From Polaromonas sp047303325 (GTDB taxonomy: Bacteria > Pseudomonadota > Gammaproteobacteria > Burkholderiales > Burkholderiaceae_C), in assembly GCF_047303325.1 (NCBI RefSeq), contig NZ_JBKBEX010000014.1, forward strand, positions 1 through 64,000: 64,000 nucleotides of DNA, in the 5' to 3' direction. How positions within the stretch are numbered: the first letter of the stretch is position 1; every line of letters starts with the position of its first letter. Below, one piece after another: positions 1 to 8,034 of the stretch. The notes beneath the pieces were generated by a model. The model made no database searches and was not told the origin of the DNA. It saw only the letters and a program-made list of their open reading frames with translations. The translations under genes were made by a program, and so were the position numbers.

Positions 1-26
1 AAACAAAAACAAACCGCGACCCTGGT

Positions 27-400
27 GTCTGCGTCCCCTGCGCTTCGCTCCGGGGCAACCTGCGGTGCTCGGTCCAGGCGGGGTCTCGCTAAACTCGCTA
101 CGTTTCACTTCGCTCAGACAACGCGATCCCTGATCCGCCTGGACCTCCGCTCCTCGGCGCATACACAAGGGGTGGGGACAAAAATACCAAAAACCACAAG
201 GACACGCCATGGCGTGTCCTTGTTTGTATTTGGTTTCTTTGTCTTCTGTCCCCGCTCCCGATTGCCCCGTCCTGGCTGGGCCGAGGAGCGCAGACGTAGG
301 CGGATCAGGGATCGCGTTGTCTGAGCGAAGCGAGTTTGCGCGAGACCCCGCCGTAGTCGAGCACCGCAGGTTGCCCGCAGCGCAGCGGAGGGACCCAGAC
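27..400. repeat. Giant imperfect palindrome (long inverted repeat)
   Basis: The left arm (about 27-158) and right arm (about 280-400) are imperfect reverse complements. The intervening bases also pair, closing on a perfect 28-bp palindrome at 196-223 centred on the NcoI-like core CCATGG. The ORFs in this stretch look alike on both strands, as expected of a palindrome, and none resembles a protein. Motifs such as GCGAAGCGAG and GCAACCTGCGGTGCTCG are of the kind found in dispersed intergenic repeats of GC-rich betaproteobacteria. I see no gene in 1-596. A cruciform-forming repeat or bidirectional terminator is possible; the function is unknown. Confidence 0.75.
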
Positions 401-493
401 TGCGGGCCGCCTTTTCTTTGGTGACTTTGGTGTTCGCGTAACTTCGCTGCGCGAAGTGAGCGAACCCCGCGCGCGCAGCGCGCCTTTTGGCAA

Positions 494-520
494 ACAAAAG
501 AAAACCCGCTTTGCGGGTTT
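494..520 (-). terminator. Rho-independent terminator downstream of the CigR-like gene
   Basis: On the minus strand an 8-bp perfect stem AAACCCGC/GCGGGTTT (502-509 and 513-520) with a 3-nt loop is followed by a T-rich run (TTTTCTTTTG). It lies about 75 bp beyond the stop of the minus-strand CigR-like gene and is correctly oriented to end its transcript. Confidence 0.7.
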
Positions 521-596
521 CGCCAAAGTTACTTGCCGCCGGGCAACCCCGGCTAGCCGCCCTTAGCAGAGAGCGCAGCCGCCGGAAAAAATCAAT

Positions 597-1130
597 TTAA
601 ATAGAACCTAAGTCCTGGATAGCATCCACCACCATACTCGTCCCCACCGCAATCAACAGGATGTCGGTCGCAACCCGCACATACTTGTGCCCGGCGGGCG
701 GGGCACCGAGCTGCACCACCACAGCCGCGGGCACGGGGTAGTACACGACGTCGCGCGGCAGCGGCTGGCCGATGGCGTATTTCTTGGCCTGGCCTGGGGG
801 CAGGCAGCCGTTGTTTTTCTTGGCCAGGCCCGGAGGGCAGTGGCCGGCCTTGAACTGCTTGCCGTAGTAGTTCTGGACCACCACACGCTGCTGCGGCACA
901 AAATAGCCGCCGACCTTGACCTCGGTGGCTTGCTTGTTTTTCTTGGCTTTTTTGCCGCCCTGCTCTTGATTGCCCTGGTCGGACTGCTCCGCCTGTTGCT
1001 CGTGCTTGTTGCCTTTGTTTTTGCCGCCGCCCGCCCATTCGGGTTTTTCGGCAAAACTCGTGGAACAGGCCAGGGTGGCCGCCATCAGCAGTGCAATGCT
1101 GCGCCCCATTGTCATCGTGGTGGTTTTCAT
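597..1130 (-). CDS. CigR/RcnB-like exported protein
   Basis: Predicted 177-residue exported protein. Residues 1-27 form a signal peptide (KTTTMTMGRSIALLMAATLA, then a likely cleavage after SFA). A Lys/Gln/Gly-rich low-complexity stretch follows (about 30-70). The C-terminal part carries PPGLAKK and PPGQAKK repeats and a final hydrophobic segment DILLIAVGTSMVVDAI, which are hallmarks of the CigR-like branch of the RcnB family. The ATG at 1130 is chosen because GGAGA sits 8 nt upstream and the signal peptide begins there; the ORF remains open further upstream but has no signal. Function is unproven; the CigR name comes from a Salmonella anti-virulence protein and should not be over-read. Confidence 0.75.
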   Translation of the reverse strand: MKTTTMTMGRSIALLMAATLACSTSFAEKPEWAGGGKNKGNKHEQQAEQSDQGNQEQGGKKAKKNKQATEVKVGGYFVPQQRVVVQNYYGKQFKAGHCPPGLAKKNNGCLPPGQAKKYAIGQPLPRDVVYYPVPAAVVVQLGAPPAGHKYVRVATDILLIAVGTSMVVDAIQDLGSI

Positions 1131-1327
1131 TATGGTTCTCCGGTGGTTTGGCAAGGGCCTGCGGCAAACAGGGCATTGGCCGCATGCCTGACTGTTCAAC
1201 GGGGGGCTTGCGCGGCCGTTGACGGGACTTTGCCCATTCTCGCCATCACGGAAGGAAAAGATCTGTAGGGCAACAAGCTGAAGCAGCGTCCTACATTTGC
1301 TCACATTCAGGCTCAGGCAACACAGGC

Positions 1328-1780
1328 CTAGCTCGAAGGCTCCGCGAACTTCAGCAATCGCGTCGCCAGCAAGGTCTCCGCCAGAAAGCACACCAGGGCC
1401 AGCAGGAAGCAAACCACGCCCGACAAAAAGCACACCGTCGCGATCCGCAAGGTCGGCAGCTCGCTGGTCTCGCCGAGGAACAGCAGGATGATGGTGGTTC
1501 CGATCAGGATGGCGCAAAAAGTCAGCAAGGCGATGCAGATGTTGACCAGCCAGCCGCGGTGGCGAAGTTCGCGCAGTTCGGCATACATGCGTTGCGCGCG
1601 GGCGTCTTCCACGCCGCCGGCCTCCAGCCGGTTTTCCAGAAAGCGCGCGCGGTCAATGATGCGGGCCAGGCGGCCGGCCACGGCGGCAATCATGCCCGAG
1701 ACGGCGGTGAGTAAAAACACCGGCGCCACCGCCAGCTGGATGCCGTGTGTGACCGTGGCAAGGTCGGGCGCGAAGTTCAT
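1328..1780 (-). CDS. DUF2721-family membrane protein
   Basis: Predicted 150-residue inner-membrane protein with three hydrophobic segments (about residues 12-36, 80-105 and 112-140) and a polar, Arg-rich cytoplasmic stretch RLARIIDRARFLENRL after the first. This pattern fits the DUF2721 family, whose biochemical role is unknown. The ATG at 1780 is preferred over one 12 codons upstream because GGAG lies about 6 nt before it. It is a monocistronic-looking gene between the CigR-like gene and the Nei-like gene. Confidence 0.75.
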   Translation of the reverse strand: MNFAPDLATVTHGIQLAVAPVFLLTAVSGMIAAVAGRLARIIDRARFLENRLEAGGVEDARAQRMYAELRELRHRGWLVNICIALLTFCAILIGTTIILLFLGETSELPTLRIATVCFLSGVVCFLLALVCFLAETLLATRLLKFAEPSS

Positions 1781-1846
1781 GCAAAGCTCCAGCTGCGGGG
1801 TTTGAGAAAACCGCATTTTGTCATGCCACCCGCCGAGGCAAGCCCC

Positions 1847-2602
1847 CTAGCTCAGTTCGAACGGCGCTTCGTAGCGGTGCTGGCAGTTTTCGCAGAAAAA
1901 GCTGCGCCTGTTCGTTTTCCCCAGGTGGGCTTTCACAAAGGGGATGTCGCAGCGCGGGCAGATGCTCTTGGTATGGGCCAGCCAATGCTGCCTGAGCACA
2001 AAAGCTTTTTTCCAGGCCAGGAAATCAAAGCTGTACTGCCGGGCTTGCGTCACCAGTTCGCGCAGCTTGGGGGCGGGCAAGGCACCCACGGTTGACAAGG
2101 GGTGGACGCGCATGCGAAACAGCACCTCGTTCTTGATGATGTTGCCCACGCCGGAGAACACCGCCTGGTCCAGCAGCGCATCACAGACCAGGGTGGCAGG
2201 CATGGCGCGTAGCTTCCTGCGAGCGGCAGCGGCATCCCACGCATCGGAAAGCACGTCGGCGCTCCAGTCGTAAACAGCGTCCAGAGGTTCTTCGATGTAG
2301 CGCACCGAGCAGGTGTAGAAATTCAGTTCCTTGCCGCCCGCAAACCCCAGGCTGAGCCGGGGCACGGCCCCCTCTTTGCCTTCGTTGATACGGTAGCTGC
2401 CGAACATCAGCAAATGAATGCGGACGGTGAAGCCGTCGAACTCGAGCAGAAAATGCTTGCCCCAGCTGCGCACCGCCAGCAGGCGCTGGCCCACCATCCG
2501 CGCCGTGTCTATGCGGGTATTGCCGCCGACGCGCCGCACGACCTTGCCGGCAAAGCCCGCGGCTTCCTCCCTGAGGATCTGGATTGACGGCCCTTCGGGC
2601 AT
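1847..2602 (-). CDS. nei: Endonuclease VIII-like DNA glycosylase (Fpg/Nei family)
   Basis: 251-residue base-excision-repair glycosylase/AP lyase. After Met removal Pro2 is the Schiff-base nucleophile and Glu3 the catalytic acid (MPEGP). Lys49 in SWGKHF matches the conserved beta-elimination lysine. The helix-two-turns-helix region is seen in FSGVGNIIKNEVLFRMRVHP. The C-terminus has a four-Cys zinc finger (CPRC ... CENC) followed by the usual terminal region. The start is fixed by the obligate MPEG N-terminus and GGAG 8 nt upstream. Substrates are expected to be oxidised pyrimidines; the Fpg versus Nei assignment is by overall resemblance. Confidence 0.88.
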   Translation of the reverse strand: MPEGPSIQILREEAAGFAGKVVRRVGGNTRIDTARMVGQRLLAVRSWGKHFLLEFDGFTVRIHLLMFGSYRINEGKEGAVPRLSLGFAGGKELNFYTCSVRYIEEPLDAVYDWSADVLSDAWDAAAARRKLRAMPATLVCDALLDQAVFSGVGNIIKNEVLFRMRVHPLSTVGALPAPKLRELVTQARQYSFDFLAWKKAFVLRQHWLAHTKSICPRCDIPFVKAHLGKTNRRSFFCENCQHRYEAPFELS

Positions 2603-2848
2603 AAGAAACTCCTGAGCGCCCGACGGCAATCGGGCGTGGTGAGATTCTGGAATGCGGCCCGCGTTGTGCATGTGGGCCCGGGCCGGCCGCGGCTGACGGT
2701 AGGCGCGCGGTCGCGCACATGGGATTGCCCTACAGCAATGTCGTCGCTGTCCGACAGCCTGCGGCCCCAGGCGCTTCGCACAATGAATGTCATCGGCCAC
2801 CGCTATCAGCCGTGGCTGCCGTGCAACCCCCTACCCGAAGGACTTCCC

Positions 2849-3652
2849 ATGCTCTCCAACAACGAGGGACAGCGCGTCCCCGACGTCACCTTCAAGACAC
2901 GCCAGAACGAACAGTGGGTCGACGTCTCCAGCGCCCAGCTGTTCGCAGGCAAGAACGTTGTGGTGTTCTCCCTGCCTGGCGCCTACACGCCCACCTGCTC
3001 TTCCACCCACCTGCCGCGCTTCAATGCGCTGGCCAAAACCTTCAAGGCCCACGGCATTGACGACGTGGTGTGCTTCTCGGTCAATGACGCCTTTGTGATG
3101 AATGAATGGGGCAAGGCGCAGGAAGCCGGCAACATCACCTTGATCCCCGACGGCAACGGCGATTTCTCCAGGGGCATGGGCATGCTAGTCGACAAGAGCG
3201 ATCTCGGCTTCGGCAAACGCTCATGGCGCTATTCCATGCTGGTGCGCGACGGCCTGATCGAGAAGATGTTCATCGAGCCCGAGAAGGACGGGGACCCGTT
3301 CGAGGTCTCGGATGCCGACACCATGCTCAAGTACGTCGCACCGGAGGCCGTGGCGCCCGAACCCATCACGCTCTTTAGCAAGCCGGGCTGCCCGTTTTGC
3401 GCCAAGGCCCGGGCCATGCTGGACGAGGCCGGCCTTTCCTACGAGGAAATCACGCTGGGCCACGGCATCAGCACCAACACGCTGCAGGCAGTGGCGGGCG
3501 CCGCCACGGCGCCGCAGGTGTTTGCGGGTGGCAAAAAAATCGGTGGATCGGAAGCCTTGCAGGCCTGGCTCAAGGAATTGCAGTTAACGGCGAGACCGGC
3601 ATCGCCGCAACAGCCGGAGCAGCAGAAGCAGCCGGAACAATTCCTCAGTTAG
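2849..3652 (+). CDS. Peroxiredoxin-glutaredoxin fusion (Prx5/hybrid type)
   Basis: 267-residue cytoplasmic antioxidant enzyme. Residues 1-165 form a peroxiredoxin-5-type domain with the peroxidatic Cys50 in PGAYTPTCSSTH. Residues about 172-245 form a glutaredoxin domain with a CPFC active site (Cys181, Cys184). Such hybrids reduce hydroperoxides with glutathione supplied through the fused glutaredoxin. The C-terminus has an unusual Gln/Pro-rich tail of about 20 residues. AAGGA about 8 nt upstream supports the start. The last 8 bp overlap tail-to-tail with the opposing hipA-like gene. Confidence 0.9.
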   Translation: MLSNNEGQRVPDVTFKTRQNEQWVDVSSAQLFAGKNVVVFSLPGAYTPTCSSTHLPRFNALAKTFKAHGIDDVVCFSVNDAFVMNEWGKAQEAGNITLIPDGNGDFSRGMGMLVDKSDLGFGKRSWRYSMLVRDGLIEKMFIEPEKDGDPFEVSDADTMLKYVAPEAVAPEPITLFSKPGCPFCAKARAMLDEAGLSYEEITLGHGISTNTLQAVAGAATAPQVFAGGKKIGGSEALQAWLKELQLTARPASPQQPEQQKQPEQFLS

Positions 3653-5000
3653 CCGCAGTGCTTTGCGCCCTGCGCCTGGCGCCCGCCGCGCGCCGGGCCC
3701 GCCAGCTTTTCACCGCGTCGCAGGCCTCGAAGTGCTTGAGCAGGTTCTGCTTTTGCCGCTCCATCAAGGCGCTGCCCTCAATCATCTGCGGCCACGATTC
3801 GCAGGCCTTTCCCACAGCCTCATTGAGCACGCCGCGCACGCGCGTTTCGAACATACCTGAGGCATTGCAAAAACTGCGCAGGGTCTGGGCCGTGAGCCTG
3901 GCCTGCTTTTCGCCGCCGGGCACAAAACGCAGCGCATGGCCGCGCCCGCCCAGGTAGGCCGCGTAGGCGACCACGTCGTAGGCCGGTGACAGTTCGGGCG
4001 TACGGCCGTCGCGGTACAGCACGCCGAAATTCTTCACGTGGGCATCGTAGTTGCCCAGCATTTCATTGACCATGACGCGGCGTATCAGTTCTTCCGCGGC
4101 GCCCTCGCCCACCTGGGCCGGCAGGCTCATGCCTTCGCGCAGCGTCCTGGCCATGGCGGCATAGCTGGCGGCCGGGTGGGTGTATTTTTCTTCGGGCTGT
4201 ATGCGCAGGATCTGTGCGAAATCCTCGCAGTGGATGTGCCCCTGGGGTCCCCGGTCAAAGCGTTTGACAGCCAGGAAATGCCGGCTCTCGCCGAGCACAA
4301 AAGGCTGGCCGGCCGTGATCTCATCCAGGGGCGCCAGCCAGGCTTCGCACACGTCGACGCCCGCGGCCCGCGCCAGGCGCAGCGAGAGTTCCTCCACCTC
4401 GGGCAGCAGGGCAAACTCCGCCGTGGGCAGCTTGGCGATGATGTGTATGCCCTGGGCATCGCGGGTGCGCGCCACATAGCGGCCCTGCTGCTGCACCAGC
4501 GCCAGCTTGGGCTGCACGCCGGACAGCGAGGTTGCGTCGGGCAAAGGGTCGGCGCTGACGGACATCTCCAGCGCGTCATGGTGCTGGGTGACCACGCCGG
4601 CCAGCGCCTGGGCATCAAGGTGCGCCGGATAGGCGTAGACATTGCCCGGCAGGTCGGTGCCGCAGGCGGCCAGCATGTCGAAATGGTCGTTGGGCCCGCA
4701 GCCGCGCAGCTGCTCGAGGTGGCGGCGCAGCGGGCCTTCGGGCAGCAGGTTCTGGAAGAAAGCCGGCAGGCGCCCGCCCTCGGCATTGAAGAACGGGGTG
4801 TTGACGTAGCTGCGCCAGAAAATCTCGCGGCGCTGCGCGTCGTCGTCCGTAGCGGCCCAGGAAAACACCGGCGATGCCGGCTTGGACCAGAAGGCCTCGT
4901 CGGGGATGAAGCGCGTGAGCGCCGTGTTGCCCGTGCCGTACTGGAACAGCAACCCGGCGCGCAGGGAGCCCAGGTAGATGTCCAGCGCCAGGACGTTCAT
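3645..5000 (-). CDS. hipA: HipA-like serine/threonine kinase toxin
   Basis: 451 residues, close to the usual HipA length. Visible kinase features are the Gly-rich nucleotide loop SLSGVQPKLAL (about 158-168), the catalytic-loop motif YDAHVKN with Asp319, and the metal-binding Asp342 in LSPAYDVVAY. E. coli HipA phosphorylates glutamyl-tRNA synthetase and induces persistence; the target here is unknown. It overlaps the upstream HTH gene by 4 bp (ATGA), the classic hipBA arrangement, so the two are translationally coupled. Its 3' end overlaps the convergent peroxiredoxin gene by 8 bp. Confidence 0.88.
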   Translation of the reverse strand: MNVLALDIYLGSLRAGLLFQYGTGNTALTRFIPDEAFWSKPASPVFSWAATDDDAQRREIFWRSYVNTPFFNAEGGRLPAFFQNLLPEGPLRRHLEQLRGCGPNDHFDMLAACGTDLPGNVYAYPAHLDAQALAGVVTQHHDALEMSVSADPLPDATSLSGVQPKLALVQQQGRYVARTRDAQGIHIIAKLPTAEFALLPEVEELSLRLARAAGVDVCEAWLAPLDEITAGQPFVLGESRHFLAVKRFDRGPQGHIHCEDFAQILRIQPEEKYTHPAASYAAMARTLREGMSLPAQVGEGAAEELIRRVMVNEMLGNYDAHVKNFGVLYRDGRTPELSPAYDVVAYAAYLGGRGHALRFVPGGEKQARLTAQTLRSFCNASGMFETRVRGVLNEAVGKACESWPQMIEGSALMERQKQNLLKHFEACDAVKSWRARRAAGARRRAQSTAAN

Positions 5001-5344
5001 GGCCGCTCACCCTTGGTCTTCTTTGCGCGTGCGGCGGCGGCTGCGAGCTGCGAGGTCTCTGCCACGATGCGGTCCACCCGCGACAAGGCGGGTGGCACAG
5101 GCTCCTGGACGCTGTGAGCCTGCAGGCCGGCGGCCGCCACCTTGGGCAGCAGCAGCACCTCCAGGCCCAGCTGGTCGGCAATCGCCATCAAGGTGGTAAT
5201 GCGCGGCGCGCTGCGGCCCTGCAGCACATTGCGTACCGCCAGGGGTGTGAGGCCCGTCCTTTCTGCCAGGGCCTGGTAGTCCAGCATCAGACGCTGCCGC
5301 TCCGCTTCAAGAAGGGTCGCCATTTCAGACAGTGTTTTCATCAA
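4997..5344 (-). CDS. hipB: HipB-like HTH antitoxin/autoregulator
   Basis: 115-residue protein with an N-terminal Xre/Cro-type HTH (about residues 16-65: YQALAERTGLTPLAVRNVLQ is the helix-turn-helix core) and a C-terminal tail rich in Ala, Lys and Arg. Its position just upstream of the hipA-like kinase with a 4-bp overlap identifies it as the antitoxin and DNA-binding repressor of the pair. AT-rich inverted repeats directly upstream are its likely operators. Confidence 0.85.
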   Translation of the reverse strand: MMKTLSEMATLLEAERQRLMLDYQALAERTGLTPLAVRNVLQGRSAPRITTLMAIADQLGLEVLLLPKVAAAGLQAHSVQEPVPPALSRVDRIVAETSQLAAAAARAKKTKGERP

Positions 5345-5371
5345 TAGAAAAGCATCGTTTTTTATAGAAAC

Positions 5372-5449
5372 GATAGTATTTTATCTATTTATGGATTAAA
5401 AACAATATTTAACTATCTTTTTATCGAAAATAGATAGTTAAGCATCTAT
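5372..5449. promoter_or_regulatory. AT-rich operator/promoter region of hipBA
   Basis: Just upstream of the HipB-like gene lies a strongly AT-rich island in otherwise GC-rich DNA, with several GATA/TATC half-sites: GATA-N6-TATC at 5372-5385, AACTATCT-N13-AGATAGTT at 5411-5439, and ATAGAT-N8-ATCTAT at 5430-5449. HipB of E. coli binds short spaced palindromes of the TATC/GATA kind, so these are likely autoregulatory operators. Overlapping arms suggest cooperative occupancy. Exact sites are inferred. Confidence 0.6.
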
Positions 5450-5552
5450 TCCTATTTCAAAAACCGGAAATTGGGCAAAATCCCGCCGGGCAGATCCGGC
5501 CAATTCCGCCGCGCGACCGGCTTGGAACAGGGGGCTTTAGCCGGCAGCCTCC

Positions 5553-6809
5553 CTAGCCGAACTTGCGCACCGCATCGAGCGCCAGTCCCGCGCCAATACT
5601 GCCGAAGCGGTCGCCCTCCACGCTGCGCGCCTGGGGCAGCAGCGCGGAAATCTGCTCACGCAGCAAAGGCACGCCACTGGAGCCGCCGGTGAAGAACACG
5701 GTGTCTATGGCGTCCGGGTCGACGCCGGCGTCCTTGAGCAGGCCCAGGACAGCGCGCGACACCGTGCCCACAAGCTCGCCGATGGCGCCGTCAAAGTCGG
5801 GACGATGCAGGGTGAGCGTCTCGCCGGGGGCGATGCGCCCCAGGTCCATGACGGCCTCGGGCGCATCGGACAGCGTGATCTTTGCCGCCTCGACCTGCAT
5901 CGCCAGCCAGTGGCCTGCGCGCTCGCGCACCAGGTTCTGCAGGCGGTCCAGCTTGTCCTTGTCGACCGCGCCGCGCCGTATGTCGCTGATCTGCGTCCAG
6001 GACTTCTTGCTGTAGACCTGGTTGATGGTGTGCCAGGTCGCGAGGTTGAAGTATTGCGCCGAGGGCACCTCCAGCCCGCTCACCAGCCGGCTGCCCAGGC
6101 CCAGCGTGGGCATGACGCTGGCCAGGCTCAGGTATTTGTCGAAATCGGTGCCGCCTATGTGCACACCGCCGCTGGCCAGGATGTCATCCCGCCGCTCGGC
6201 CTTTTTTGCGCGCTCCGGCGACAGGCGCACCAGCGCGAAGTCCGAGGTGCCGCCGCCGATGTCCACCACCAGCACCAGCTCTTCGCGCCGGATCTGCGAC
6301 TCATAGTCAAAGGCTGCGGCGATGGGCTCGTACTGGAAGGCAATGTCTTTGAGGCCGACCGCGTGGGCGATCTCGGCCAGGGTGTTTTCGGCCTTCTTGT
6401 CGGCTTGAGGGTCGTCGTCCACAAAGAACACCGGGCGGCCCAGCACCGCCTGGCTGAAGGATTGGTCGGCGGCTTTTTCGGCGCGGTGCCTGAGCTCGCC
6501 GATGAACTGCGCCAGCAGCACGCGAAACGGCAGCGCGCGGCCGGCAACCTCGGTGTGGTCGTCAATCATGGCCGTGCCCAGCAGGCTTTTAAGCGAGCGC
6601 ATCAAGCGCCCTTCGTAACCGGCCAGGTAGTCGGCCAGCGCCGCGCGGCCGTAGCTCACATGCTCGTCCTCGGCATGGAAAAACACCACCGAAGGCAGCG
6701 TCGGTTTGCCGCTTTCGAGCGGCAGCAGCGCGGGCAAGCCGGGCCGGCTCCAGCCCGCCGTGGAGTTGGAGGTGCCGAAGTCTATGCCGCAGGCTTGGGG
6801 AGCGCTCAC
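5553..6809 (-). CDS. YegD-like Hsp70-family ATPase
   Basis: 418-residue Hsp70-fold ATPase. Phosphate-binding loop 1 is GIDFGTSNS (residues 8-16), loop 2 is DIGGGTSD and the adenosine motif is GGSSGVP near residue 375. It ends soon after the nucleotide-binding domain, so the classical peptide-binding domain and lid are missing, as in E. coli YegD. The client is unknown. Its start overlaps the stop of the upstream 174-residue gene by 4 bp, so they form a two-gene operon and probably act together. Confidence 0.85.
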   Translation of the reverse strand: MSAPQACGIDFGTSNSTAGWSRPGLPALLPLESGKPTLPSVVFFHAEDEHVSYGRAALADYLAGYEGRLMRSLKSLLGTAMIDDHTEVAGRALPFRVLLAQFIGELRHRAEKAADQSFSQAVLGRPVFFVDDDPQADKKAENTLAEIAHAVGLKDIAFQYEPIAAAFDYESQIRREELVLVVDIGGGTSDFALVRLSPERAKKAERRDDILASGGVHIGGTDFDKYLSLASVMPTLGLGSRLVSGLEVPSAQYFNLATWHTINQVYSKKSWTQISDIRRGAVDKDKLDRLQNLVRERAGHWLAMQVEAAKITLSDAPEAVMDLGRIAPGETLTLHRPDFDGAIGELVGTVSRAVLGLLKDAGVDPDAIDTVFFTGGSSGVPLLREQISALLPQARSVEGDRFGSIGAGLALDAVRKFG

Positions 6810-7330
6810 CGGCCGGCCGGCTTGGCAAAGCCGCTTTCAGCCCAGGCCACGGCGCTGGCGCGGTTGAGCTTGAAGGACGGCGCCACGCGCACCTGCGCCA
6901 GTTGTTCACCGGCCTCGTCAGCGGCGCCAAGCAGGCCGTGCGGGTTGTCCTCATCCGGAACGATGTCCAGCGTCACCGTGACACGCGCCGCATGGGCGGT
7001 CACGGTGATGCTCTGGTGCAGCGTGGCATGCAGCTGCTGCTCGTGCCTGCGCACGAATTCCGAGGCGGTCTTCACCAGCGTGCTGAAGGCGGGGCCGTCC
7101 AGCGGCTTGGGATTTTTCTTGTCGCGCCCCATGGTCCAGGGGCCGACCAGCGCGGGCTCGGGCTCGCCGTCCTTGATCATGGCGACGGCCCAGCCGTCGT
7201 CGTCTTCGTTCTTGATAACCTTGGCCGTCCAACCGTCGCCGCGCCAAAGCCGCGGCTCCTGGAGAACGGGCTGCTCGTCGTGGAGGGATTCGTCGTCCGG
7301 GCCGGCCGGTGGGGTGTGGGAGTCAGTCAA
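6806..7330 (-). CDS. Conserved hypothetical protein, partner of the YegD-like Hsp70
   Basis: 174-residue soluble acidic protein without signal peptide or membrane segment. I do not recognise a named domain. The middle part (LWRGDGWTAKVIKNEDDDGW, then GPWTMGRDKKNPKPLD) looks like a compact alpha/beta fold. It shares a 4-bp overlap with the downstream Hsp70-like ATPase, so it is probably its co-translated partner or client adaptor; that is inference from context only. Confidence 0.7.
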   Translation of the reverse strand: MTDSHTPPAGPDDESLHDEQPVLQEPRLWRGDGWTAKVIKNEDDDGWAVAMIKDGEPEPALVGPWTMGRDKKNPKPLDGPAFSTLVKTASEFVRRHEQQLHATLHQSITVTAHAARVTVTLDIVPDEDNPHGLLGAADEAGEQLAQVRVAPSFKLNRASAVAWAESGFAKPAGR

Positions 7331-7449
7331 AGCGGGATCACTCGGGTCGGGCGCCCCAGCAGCAGGCCGGGGGGCAAATTCAGGTCACACACCGCCTTCA
7401 ACACGGTGCGCACGAGGGACACGGATTCTACAGCCCCTGCCCCATACCC

Positions 7450-7917
7450 TCACAAGCCAAGGTCGCTCAGGCTCGGGTGGTCGTCGGGCCGGCGCCCCAG
7501 CGGCCAGTGAAACTTGCGATCGGCCGCCTTGATGGGCAGGTCGTTGATGCTGGCGTGGCGCACCGCCATCAGGCCCATTTCGTCGAATTCCCAGTTTTCA
7601 TTGCCGTAGGAGCGGAACCAGTTGCCGGCATCGTCATGCCACTCGTAGGCAAAGCGCACCGCAATGCGGTTGCCGCCGAAGGCCCACAACTCCTTGATCA
7701 GGCGGTAGTCCAGCTCTCGCGCCCATTTGCGCGACAGCAGGCCGACGATTTCCTCGCGGCCGGTGCCGAACTCGGCGCGGTTGCGCCAGCGGCTTTGCGC
7801 CGTGTAGGCCAGCGACACGCGCTGCGGGTCGCGCGTATTCCAGCCGTCTTCGGCGGCGCGGACTTTCTGCACAGCGGTGTCGTGGGTGAAGGGCGGGAGC
7901 GGCGGCCGGGTTTCCAT
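7450..7917 (-). CDS. DUF1348 family (NTF2/SnoaL-like) protein
   Basis: 155-residue protein of the NTF2-like fold. Recognisable DUF1348 stretches are KVRAAEDGWNTRDP, YTAQSRWRNRAEF and FAYEWHDDAGNWFRSYGNEN, with the terminal KFHWPLGRRPDDHPSL. The ATG at 7917 follows AAGGA by about 7 nt and is preferred over an upstream ATG at 7959. It is divergent from the TetR gene, with two palindromic operators between them, so it is very likely the regulated target. Enzymatic role unknown. Confidence 0.82.
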   Translation of the reverse strand: METRPPLPPFTHDTAVQKVRAAEDGWNTRDPQRVSLAYTAQSRWRNRAEFGTGREEIVGLLSRKWARELDYRLIKELWAFGGNRIAVRFAYEWHDDAGNWFRSYGNENWEFDEMGLMAVRHASINDLPIKAADRKFHWPLGRRPDDHPSLSDLGL

Positions 7918-7969
7918 GGAGGCATCCTTTAAATGGTGTGGAGGTGGCGGAGGCGACAAAGAAAAGAAA

Positions 7970-8025
7970 GTAGACAGGTCTGTCTACTTGTCGAAATTCT
8001 GGCACAAGTAGACAGACCTGTCTAC
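7970..8025. promoter_or_regulatory. Twin TetR operators in the DUF1348/tetR divergent promoter
   Basis: Two copies of an 18-bp palindrome, GTAGACAGGTCTGTCTAC at 7970-7987 and its exact reverse complement at 8008-8025, lie in opposite orientation; the match extends to 21 nt (7970-7990 against 8005-8025). The spacing between centres is 38 bp. TetR-family repressors typically bind such 16-18-bp palindromes in their own divergent promoter. The second operator ends only 9 nt before the tetR start codon, leaving no room for a normal Shine-Dalgarno. Confidence 0.85.
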
Positions 8026-8034
8026 AATCAGCTC

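Noticed and set aside
114..497. Overlapping ORFs on both strands in the first 500 bp
   Set aside because: They arise because the region is a palindrome, which gives mirrored peptides such as RIRDRVV on both strands; no coding signal.
5805..7532. 575-codon plus-strand ORF opposite the Hsp70 pair
   Set aside because: Covers two confidently identified minus-strand genes and has no recognisable protein.
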